Assembly (NCBI GenBank): GCA_015056765.1
Contig: SVFQ01000011.1
Coordinates: 1 to 64,000, forward strand
DNA from: Lachnospiraceae bacterium
Lineage (GTDB): Bacteria; Bacillota; Clostridia; Lachnospirales; Lachnospiraceae
DNA: 64,000 nt
Reading direction: 5' to 3'
Shown one piece after another: positions 16,578-23,161 of the stretch; positions within the stretch are counted from its first letter, which is position 1, and each line of letters begins with the position of its first letter. Position numbers and translations under genes: made by a program. The notes under the pieces are model-generated. The model saw only the letters and a program-made list of their open reading frames with translations. It did no database searches and was not told the origin of the DNA.

Positions 16578-16859
16578 GAGTGCCAAACAATCCGTAAAGG
16601 AGAGGAGGCATGTATATTTTCTAATTCTTATTGCTCTTAGAGCAATTCTTATTATTCCATATTTTTCGCATAAGCGAGAAGATGTCTTAAGGCCATGTGC
16701 CGAATCAGAAAATATCCAAACAAACATTTAAAATAATAATCCAAAATCCAAAAAAGATAATTTATATTGACTTGGGATAGTCAAAAAGCAAGGAACTATT
16801 TTACGTTATACTTTTAGTTATAACACTGATTTTGTAAGAATTTTTACAGTTTGGCACTC
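16578..16859 (+). ncRNA. candidate structured non-coding RNA (alternative: MITE-like element)
   Basis: The region is bounded by a perfect 11-bp inverted repeat, GAGTGCCAAAC (16578-16588) and GTTTGGCACTC (16849-16859). Inside, a 14-nt stem with one mismatch (16614-16627 with 16702-16715) encloses three hairpins at 16630-16646 (ATTGCTC/GAGCAAT), 16658-16684 and 16691-16701. After an A-rich linker come three more hairpins at 16767-16784 (TTGACT/AGTCAA), 16805-16824 (GTTATA/TATAAC) and 16833-16848 (TGTAA/TTACA). A promoter fits the 5' end and there is no convincing reading frame. I do not recognise it as 6S, SRP, tmRNA, RNase P or a known riboswitch. Terminal repeats without an obvious target duplication also allow a MITE. 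Confidence 0.55.
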
Positions 16860-16872
16860 TACGCATTCTTCG

Positions 16873-16946
16873 ATGCAGAACATGTATCACGTTACTTTTG
16901 GTCTATTGATACATATAGTATCGGCAAAAGGAAAGGAATTCTGCAT
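16873..16946 (+). repeat. nested inverted repeat, possible RNA switch
   Basis: ATGCAGAA (16873-16880) pairs with TTCTGCAT (16939-16946), and inside it ATGTATCA (16882-16889) pairs with TGATACAT (16907-16914). The latter arm can instead form GATAC-ATATA-GTATC (16908-16922), so two exclusive folds exist. It begins 13 nt after the structured element and may be part of the same transcript. The rest, up to 17057, holds only a small CATTT/AAATG hairpin and no supportable gene. Confidence 0.45.
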
Positions 16947-17057
16947 AGTAGGAATAGAAAAAAGTCATTTTATAAATGAGAGAGCCAAACCTTTAGACAA
17001 GATTCACGAAGCCCCTCTTTGTGCGATTTTTGCGGGATTTCCCCCTGCGGAGATTTA

Positions 17058-17086
17058 TAGACGAGGTCTGAATAGTTTGGTATAAT
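17058..17086 (+). promoter_or_regulatory. promoter of the GH18-tsaC-rpiB-upp group
   Basis: TAGACG (17058-17063), a 17-nt spacer and TATAAT (17081-17086) preceded by TGG, an extended -10, 26 nt before the start codon. Confidence 0.65.
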
Positions 17087-17111
17087 AGGGACGATTGAAA
17101 GGAGTACTGGA

Positions 17112-18809
17112 ATGAAACGACTAATACCTGTATTTACTGCAATCGTCCTTATTTTTATTGTTTTGGGCGTAGGCGCATTAGGTACTTTGAAAGAGAAATA
17201 TTCCTATTCGAAAGAAGAAGCGGATTTAAATAGTTACTATGGTTTGACAGATGATACGCAAGTAGCAATTGTTTTAAACGAAGAAATACAGACTGAAAAA
17301 GCGCTGATGAGAGATGGGGCCGTTTATTTGCCTTATGATTTTGTCAGCGATTATTTTGTGGCGACACGATTCTATGTGAATCAGGCAGAGAATAGTGTGC
17401 GTTATGTGTTGCCGGACCGCATTTTGTCCTGGCAAATCGGAGAAGCTGCTTATGTAGATGGAGACACCACAAATCAGTGGACCTGTCCTATTTGTTTTTA
17501 CGACGGGGATACCTTTTATTTGGCGGTAGATTTTTTACGGCAGTTTAAAGTGTTTGACTATGCAAGTTACACGGAACCCAATCGCCTTGTGCTTCACACA
17601 AGTTATGATGGCGAGGCGCTGAAAAAGGTCAAAAAGGATACAGCAGTGCGCCTAAAGGGCGGCGTAAAGAGCGAAATCCTGACACAGGTTTCTGCAGGAG
17701 ATCAGCTGGTTTTGCTGGATGAGATGGAGAATTGGTCCGCAGTCGCCACAGCAGATGGGTTCATCGGATATGTGGAGAATAAGTTCCTGGAAGACAGTGG
17801 AGAGGGACAGCGTATTTTTGCTGATAATTCCGCTGTATATGGGGATGTGGATTATCACTCACAAACCAGAGACCATAAAGTCGTAATGGCTTGGCATCAG
17901 GTATTTTCTTACTCCGGTGTGGATGAGTTAGATCAGATGGTGGCAGGAACTCAGAGTTTAAATGTCATCTCTCCTACCTGGTTTTATCTCAATGATACAG
18001 AGGGTGGTATTGGAGATAGAGGCGCCAAGGACTATGTGGATAAAGCCCACGGAAAAGGTCTGGAAGTGTGGGCACTTTTAGAGGACGTAACAGTAGACTT
18101 GGATGAGGAACTCATTTTTGGCTCTGCAGCAAATAGACAGACTTTGATTCAGAATCTGATGAGCAAAGTAGATGCTTATGGCTTTGATGGCATCAATCTG
18201 GATATTGAAAAGATTCGTCAGGAAACAGGCCCGGATTACATGGAATTTATCAGAGAAATCTCCATTCCATGCAGACAAAGAGGTATCGTTTTGTCTGTAG
18301 ACAATTACCCACCGGTAGGGGGCCGAATTTACTATAACTGGTCTGAGCAAGGTGTGTTTGCAGATTATGTGGTATTGATGAGCTATGATGAGCACTATGG
18401 TGGCGGCGAGGCCGGTTCCGTATCTTCCCTTGGTTATACCCAGAGCAGCATAGAAGATATGGCAAAATACGTTCCACAGGAAAAACTGATTCAGGGGCTT
18501 CCCTTCTATACACGAATCTGGACGCTGAACGGCACAGAGACCATGAGCAAAGCAGTGGGTATGAGAGAAGCTAGAAATTATGCAGATTCCAATGGATTGA
18601 CCATCACATGGGATGATGCAACTTGCCAGAACTTTGCAGAACTGGTGAAAGAAAGTAACACCTATCAAATCTGGTTAGAGGATGCAGAAAGTATATCTGC
18701 AAAACTTGGGGTGTGCCGAAATTATAATATTGCAGGCCTTTCCTTCTGGAAAATCGGTATGGAAACACCTGATGTATGGCCCGTAATTGCAGAATATGCA
18801 CAGGAGTAA
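17112..18809 (+). CDS. GH18-type glycosidase with SH3 domain, membrane-anchored
   Basis: Probable cell-wall or spore-cortex N-acetylglucosaminidase-type enzyme, outside the membrane. The 565-residue protein has an N-terminal signal anchor (about residues 4-24), a copper-amine-oxidase-like stalk region, a bacterial SH3 domain near 175-230 and a GH18 barrel from about 255 to the end. The catalytic segment reads GFDGINLDIEKI, with the conserved Glu, as in YaaH/SleL proteins. It has its own promoter and GGAG ribosome site and heads a run of close genes. Sporulation versus vegetative use cannot be told. Confidence 0.85.
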   Translation: MKRLIPVFTAIVLIFIVLGVGALGTLKEKYSYSKEEADLNSYYGLTDDTQVAIVLNEEIQTEKALMRDGAVYLPYDFVSDYFVATRFYVNQAENSVRYVLPDRILSWQIGEAAYVDGDTTNQWTCPICFYDGDTFYLAVDFLRQFKVFDYASYTEPNRLVLHTSYDGEALKKVKKDTAVRLKGGVKSEILTQVSAGDQLVLLDEMENWSAVATADGFIGYVENKFLEDSGEGQRIFADNSAVYGDVDYHSQTRDHKVVMAWHQVFSYSGVDELDQMVAGTQSLNVISPTWFYLNDTEGGIGDRGAKDYVDKAHGKGLEVWALLEDVTVDLDEELIFGSAANRQTLIQNLMSKVDAYGFDGINLDIEKIRQETGPDYMEFIREISIPCRQRGIVLSVDNYPPVGGRIYYNWSEQGVFADYVVLMSYDEHYGGGEAGSVSSLGYTQSSIEDMAKYVPQEKLIQGLPFYTRIWTLNGTETMSKAVGMREARNYADSNGLTITWDDATCQNFAELVKESNTYQIWLEDAESISAKLGVCRNYNIAGLSFWKIGMETPDVWPVIAEYAQE

Positions 18810-18812
18810 TAA

Positions 18813-19874
18813 ATGGAAACAAAACTCATTCGTCTAACGGAAGACGATGTGGAAACTGAACAAGGACAGGAAGCGCTTCGAGAAGCCGGCGAGATTATTC
18901 GCAAAGGTGGTTTGGTGGCTTTCCCTACGGAGACCGTGTATGGATTAGGCGGTGATGCGTTGAATCCGGAGTCTTCTCGTAAAATCTATGCGGCCAAAGG
19001 TCGCCCAAGTGATAATCCTTTGATTGTCCATATTGCAGAAATGGAGATGCTCTCGTCAATCGTAGAGGAAATTCCCGCGAAGGCAAAACAGCTGGCAGAC
19101 CGTTTTTGGCCGGGACCTTTGACCATGATTTTCAATAAGTCTGATAAGGTGCCGCTAGAAACAACAGGAGGCCTTCAGACGGTGGCGGTTCGTATGCCCA
19201 GCGATAAGGTGGCCATGGCTTTTATCAAGGCCGCTGATGGCTATATTGCAGCACCGTCTGCCAACACATCAGGTCGTCCAAGCCCAACAGTTGCAAAATA
19301 TGTGGCAGAAGACCTGGATGGAAAAATAGAAATGATTCTAGATGGTGGGCAGTTATGCATTGGCCTTGAGTCTACCATTGTGGATATGACAGTAGAACCG
19401 CCTATGATTTTGCGTCCGGGCTATATCACCAAAGAGATGCTGGAAGAGGTGCTGGGTGAAGTAGCAGTAGATAAAACATTACTAGACCCAACTTCGAAGA
19501 CGGCGCCAAAAGCTCCGGGAATGAAGTACAGACACTACGCACCAAAGGGGGAGCTCACCATTGTAGACGGTGAAAGCGCTAAGGTGGTGGATTGGATTAA
19601 CGCTCATGCAAAAGAGGCACTGGAAAAGGGGCAAAAGGTGGGAATCATCTGCACGGATGAGACCAAAGCCCTGTACCCACAAGGAGTCAAGAAGAGCGTA
19701 GGAAACCGTCAAAACGAAGAGACGGTGGCGAGAGAGCTTTATAGAGTGCTGCGAGAATTCGATGACGAAGGCATGGAAGTGATGTACTCCGAGTCTTTTG
19801 CGGAAAGCGGTATTGGTGTAGCTATCATGAACAGGTTGCTGAAGGCGGCCGGACATCATGTGGAGCATATATAG
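18813..19874 (+). CDS. sua5: L-threonylcarbamoyladenylate synthase
   Basis: Makes threonylcarbamoyl-AMP from threonine, bicarbonate and ATP, the first step to the t6A37 base of ANN-decoding tRNAs. The YrdC/TsaC domain shows FPTETVYGLGGDAL, AAKGRPSDNPLIVHI and APSANTSGRPSPT. A C-terminal Sua5 domain follows (about residues 240-353), giving the long form of 353 residues. It starts 3 nt after the GH18 gene stop. Confidence 0.94.
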   Translation: METKLIRLTEDDVETEQGQEALREAGEIIRKGGLVAFPTETVYGLGGDALNPESSRKIYAAKGRPSDNPLIVHIAEMEMLSSIVEEIPAKAKQLADRFWPGPLTMIFNKSDKVPLETTGGLQTVAVRMPSDKVAMAFIKAADGYIAAPSANTSGRPSPTVAKYVAEDLDGKIEMILDGGQLCIGLESTIVDMTVEPPMILRPGYITKEMLEEVLGEVAVDKTLLDPTSKTAPKAPGMKYRHYAPKGELTIVDGESAKVVDWINAHAKEALEKGQKVGIICTDETKALYPQGVKKSVGNRQNEETVARELYRVLREFDDEGMEVMYSESFAESGIGVAIMNRLLKAAGHHVEHI

Positions 19875-19894
19875 AAACATAGGAGGAGACTGAA

Positions 19895-20323
19895 ATGATT
19901 GCAATCGCATCAGATCATGGTGGGGTGGATTTAAAAGAAGCCGTAAAAAACCATTTGGAAAAAGAAGGATATGAGGTAAAGGACTTTGGAACAAACAGCA
20001 AAGATTCCTGTGATTATCCGGATTTTGCTCGTCCTGCAGCAGAAGCAGTTGCAGACGGAACCTGTGAAAAGGGAATTGTCATTTGTACTACCGGTATTGG
20101 TGTATCTATTACAGCAAATAAGGTACCCGGTATCAGATGTGCATTATGTTCAGACAGTTTGACTGCAAAGATGACACGTTTGCATAATGATGCCAATGTC
20201 TTGGCAATGGGTGCCGGTATTACCGGTGAATTATTAGCGCTAGAAATCGTGGATACTTTCTTGAAAACAGAGTTTTCCGGGGAAGAACGTCACGCTAGAA
20301 GAATAAGAAAAATAGAAGGGTAA
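19895..20323 (+). CDS. rpiB: ribose-5-phosphate isomerase B
   Basis: Interconverts ribose 5-phosphate and ribulose 5-phosphate. At 142 residues it fits the RpiB/LacAB family, with the N-terminal IAIASDHGGVDLKEA, the catalytic Cys segment GIVICTTGIGVSITANK and MGAGITG near the end. It is preceded by AGGAGG and sits between sua5 and upp, so ribose-phosphate supply and pyrimidine salvage share a transcript. Confidence 0.94.
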   Translation: MIAIASDHGGVDLKEAVKNHLEKEGYEVKDFGTNSKDSCDYPDFARPAAEAVADGTCEKGIVICTTGIGVSITANKVPGIRCALCSDSLTAKMTRLHNDANVLAMGAGITGELLALEIVDTFLKTEFSGEERHARRIRKIEG

Positions 20324-20338
20324 GTTTAGGAGGACAAA

Positions 20339-20968
20339 ATGGGTAAAGTAACAGTTATGGATCATCCTCTGGTCCAGCACAAGATTGGATTTATCAGAAG
20401 AACAGACACAGGTACAAAGGATTTCCGTGAGACTATCAGTGAAATTGCTATGCTTCTGACTTATGAAGCAACCAGAGACATCGCTCTTCAGGATGTGGAA
20501 ATCGAAACACCAATTTGCAAAACCACAGTAAAAGAAATCAAAGGAAAGAAAATGGCTATCATTCCAATTCTTCGTGCAGGTCTTGGTATGGTAGACGGCG
20601 TATTAAATATGATTCCTGCTGCAAAAGTAGGTCATATTGGTTTGTTCCGTGATCCTGAAACCCATGAGCCGGTAGAGTACTATTGCAAGTTACCGGCTGA
20701 ATGTGACAAACGTGAAGTATTTGTAGTAGACCCTATGCTGGCTACCGGTGGTTCTGCTTCTGCAGCCATCAAAATGCTGAAAGACAGAGGCTGCAAGAAG
20801 ATTCACTTCCTTTGCATCATTGCAGCACCGGAAGGTATCGAAAGATTATCCAAGGATCATCCGGATATTGATATCTATGTAGGTGCAGTAGATGAGAAAC
20901 TGAATGAGAATGCCTATATCGTACCAGGTTTAGGTGATGCCGGAGATCGTATTTTCGGTACCAAATAA
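20339..20968 (+). CDS. upp: uracil phosphoribosyltransferase
   Basis: Salvages uracil to UMP using PRPP. The 209-residue protein has the PRPP loop [16 protein letters not shown] and the uracil-binding end [17 protein letters not shown], both characteristic. It follows rpiB by 15 nt with an AGGAGG site and precedes a dCMP deaminase by 11 nt. Confidence 0.97.
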   Translation: MGKVTVMDHPLVQHKIGFIRRTDTGTKDFRETISEIAMLLTYEATRDIALQDVEIETPICKTTVKEIKGKKMAIIPILRAGLGMVDGVLNMIPAAKVGHIGLFRDPETHEPVEYYCKLPAECDKREVFVVDPMLATGGSASAAIKMLKDRGCKKIHFLCIIAAPEGIERLSKDHPDIDIYVGAVDEKLNENAYIVPGLGDAGDRIFGTK

Positions 20969-20979
20969 GAGGGATATCG

Positions 20980-21462
20980 ATGAAAAGAGAAGACTATATC
21001 AGCTGGGATGAGTATTTCATGGGTGTGGCGAAACTGGCAGGTATGAGATCCAAAGATCCCAATACCCAGGTGGGAACCTGCATTGTAAGTAAGGCACACA
21101 AAATTTTATCTATTGGTTACAACGGTTTGCCTAAGGGCTGCTCTGATGATGCGTTTCCTTGGAGTAGAGAGGGATCGGATCCTTTACAGACCAAGTATCC
21201 TTTTGTAACCCATAGTGAGCTAAATGCCATCTTGAATTACAGAGGCGGTAGTCTGGAAGATACGACGCTGTACGTATCGCTGTTTCCTTGTAATGAGTGT
21301 GCGAAAGCCATCATTCAGGCCGGGATTACAAAGGTAATCTACGGAAGCGATAAATATGCCGGTTCACCGGAAAATGTAGCAGCGAAGAAATTATTTGATG
21401 CGGCAGGCGTTGCATATGAAGCATATGAAGCCACCGGCCGTAGCATCACACTGGATTTATAA
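20980..21462 (+). CDS. deoxycytidylate (dCMP) deaminase
   Basis: Zinc enzyme converting dCMP to dUMP for thymidylate synthesis. Zinc and proton-shuttle residues are in HSELNAIL and PCNECAKAIIQAG, and the N-terminal zinc-finger-like segment YNGLPKGCSDD is present. The 160 residues match ComEB/dCMP deaminases. It lies next to upp in the pyrimidine part of the operon. Confidence 0.93.
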   Translation: MKREDYISWDEYFMGVAKLAGMRSKDPNTQVGTCIVSKAHKILSIGYNGLPKGCSDDAFPWSREGSDPLQTKYPFVTHSELNAILNYRGGSLEDTTLYVSLFPCNECAKAIIQAGITKVIYGSDKYAGSPENVAAKKLFDAAGVAYEAYEATGRSITLDL

Positions 21463-21488
21463 AAATAGGAAGGGAGGTAGGAAACCGA

Positions 21489-22634
21489 ATGAGACGAAAA
21501 TTAAGCGCCGTAATACTTGCTATGGTACTTTCTTTCTGCATTCCTTTTTCCTGCCTCGCTTTAACTACAAAAGAGAGACTGGATCAAGCACAGCAGCAGA
21601 GAAATCAAACAGCAAATGAGATGAACCAGTCAAAAGATAACCTGAATAATCTGCAGGGGCAGCAAAACCAGCTGCAAGGAGCTCTGCAAAATTTAAATAA
21701 TCAACTGACAGAAGTGAGCGAAAATCTTGCAGAAATTGAAGACAAGATTCACATCAAAGAAGGGGAAATTGCGGAAACTACTGCAGAGTTAGAGAACGCA
21801 CAAAAAAAGGCAGATGATCAGTACGCTGCCATGAAAAAGAGAATTCAGTATCTATACGAGAATGGTGATTTTGGTATGATGGAGCTTTTGCTGAAAGCAA
21901 ATCAGTTTTCCGATATGCTGAACTATTATGAGTATATCGAAGCTTTGTCCAACTATGATCGTAAGATGCTTGTAGAATATAGACAGACAAGAGATGACAT
22001 AGCTGTCAGAAAACAGACCTTAGAGACAGAACAAGAAGAACTTGCCCAGATTAAGGTGCAGCAGGAAGCGGAGCAGTCTAGAGTAAGTGGACTGGTGAGC
22101 TCCACTTCAAACAGTATTGCTGCGTATGCAGATCAAATCTCTGTGACAGAAACGCAAATAAGTCAATATGAAGCATCCATCAAGGAACAGGATAAAAATA
22201 TAGCCGCCTTGAAAAAACAATATGAGGAAGAACTGGCAATGTCCAGGCTGGCACAAGCATCCGCAAAAAGAGATATTTCTCAGGTGACTTTTGCGGAAGG
22301 AGACAGAAAGCTTCTGGCCAATCTCATCTATTGCGAGGCAGGCGCGGAACCATATGAAGGCAAAGTGGCTGTAGGAGCTGTGGTAATCAATCGCTTATTA
22401 AGTAGTGTTTATCCGGATACCGTCACGGGTGTCATTTATCAGAATAGACAGTTTTCGCCGGTAGGAAGTGGAAGACTTGCTTTGGCATTGGCGGAAGATA
22501 GAGCAACAGCCGCCTGTTACCAAGCGGCTGATGAAGCTATGAGTGGTGTTTCCAACGTAGGAAACTGTGTATATTTTAGAACACCGATTGAGGGTCTGAC
22601 AGGATTGTCCATCGGTGGTCACATTTTCTATTAA
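21489..22634 (+). CDS. secreted coiled-coil cell-wall hydrolase, SleB/CwlJ domain
   Basis: Exported 381-residue protein. It has a signal peptide at residues 1-25, a long Gln/Asn/Glu-rich coiled coil at about 30-255 like PcsB/EnvC-type proteins, and a C-terminal hydrolase_2 (SleB/CwlJ) domain with LIYCEAGAEPYEGKVAVGAVVINR, where the Glu is the likely catalytic residue. Expected to cut peptidoglycan under control of its coiled coil. Its stop codon overlaps the stop of the convergent DUF402 gene (TTAA). Confidence 0.88.
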   Translation: MRRKLSAVILAMVLSFCIPFSCLALTTKERLDQAQQQRNQTANEMNQSKDNLNNLQGQQNQLQGALQNLNNQLTEVSENLAEIEDKIHIKEGEIAETTAELENAQKKADDQYAAMKKRIQYLYENGDFGMMELLLKANQFSDMLNYYEYIEALSNYDRKMLVEYRQTRDDIAVRKQTLETEQEELAQIKVQQEAEQSRVSGLVSSTSNSIAAYADQISVTETQISQYEASIKEQDKNIAALKKQYEEELAMSRLAQASAKRDISQVTFAEGDRKLLANLIYCEAGAEPYEGKVAVGAVVINRLLSSVYPDTVTGVIYQNRQFSPVGSGRLALALAEDRATAACYQAADEAMSGVSNVGNCVYFRTPIEGLTGLSIGGHIFY

Positions 22635-23104
22635 AGGTGTTCCATATTTTCGATGTATGGATGAAACTTGCCGGCATAAATGTCAGTTAAAAGCAGGTTT
22701 GCCCGGCGGAGCGCTTTTTTGAGCAGGTCAGAGGATATGAGTCCTTTATCCTCGGCCTCAGCCAGTTCGTCGAGATCCAACACTTTTAACTGTCCGTCCG
22801 GATAAATCAGAATATCAATCAACAAATCTGTTGCGATTAGCGTGTGATCATCGTCTTCCCAGGAATAGTCTACGATATCGCAATACCAATATATCAGGCT
22901 ATTGTCTTTGCGCATAAACTTACTGACTTTAATTCCCAAATCCAGATAGCAGCAGGAGAAACCGTGGTCTAAGTCTTTTTTGGGCTTTAGGGTATTCCAC
23001 TGCGTGAGAATATGATGCTCATCAGCTTCAAGGATGATATCATCCTTTAGAAGAATGCATTCTTCCGGAATTAAACGTTTGCGGTACAATCGTAACTCTT
23101 GCAT
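22631..23104 (-). CDS. DUF402 family protein
   Basis: A 157-residue protein of the DUF402 family, related to FomD-type nucleoside-diphosphate hydrolases. It shows the family core of W/Y-rich strands and acidic residues (YWYCDIVDYSW, ATDLLIDILIYPDGQLKVLDLDEL), which in relatives bind metal. The biological substrate is unknown. GGAGGGAG precedes the ATG. It is divergent from the 847-residue exported protein across only 57 nt. Confidence 0.82.
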   Translation of the reverse strand: MQELRLYRKRLIPEECILLKDDIILEADEHHILTQWNTLKPKKDLDHGFSCCYLDLGIKVSKFMRKDNSLIYWYCDIVDYSWEDDDHTLIATDLLIDILIYPDGQLKVLDLDELAEAEDKGLISSDLLKKALRRANLLLTDIYAGKFHPYIENMEHL

Positions 23105-23115
23105 AATACTCCCTC

Positions 23116-23149
23116 CTATCTATTTAGATAGATAGTAACAGGTAACAGG
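23116..23149. promoter_or_regulatory. palindrome and heptamer repeats in a divergent intergenic region
   Basis: CTATCTATTTAGATAGATAG (23116-23135) is a 7-bp-arm inverted repeat directly followed by two tandem TAACAGG units (23136-23149). Both lie in the 57-nt gap between divergent genes, so they probably serve regulation. The LytTR regulator two genes downstream is one candidate to bind here. Confidence 0.35.
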
Positions 23150-23161
23150 TAGGAAAGCAAC

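Noticed and set aside
16578-16720. c-di-AMP (ydaO-type) riboswitch
   Set aside because: AATCCGTAAAGGAGAGGAGG and GTGCCGAATC recall fragments of that motif, but the later conserved blocks and the pseudoknot segment are missing.
16540-16731. 63-codon frame across the structured element
   Set aside because: It begins inside the promoter with a TTG lacking a ribosome site, has no recognisable protein features, and its bases are fully explained by paired RNA arms.
16578-16859. Retron non-coding RNA
   Set aside because: The end-pairing repeats would fit, but no reverse transcriptase gene follows; the next gene is a GH18 enzyme.
16873-17085. 70-codon frame before the GH18 gene
   Set aside because: Its ATG lies in the nested hairpin, there is no ribosome site, and it runs into the GH18 promoter.
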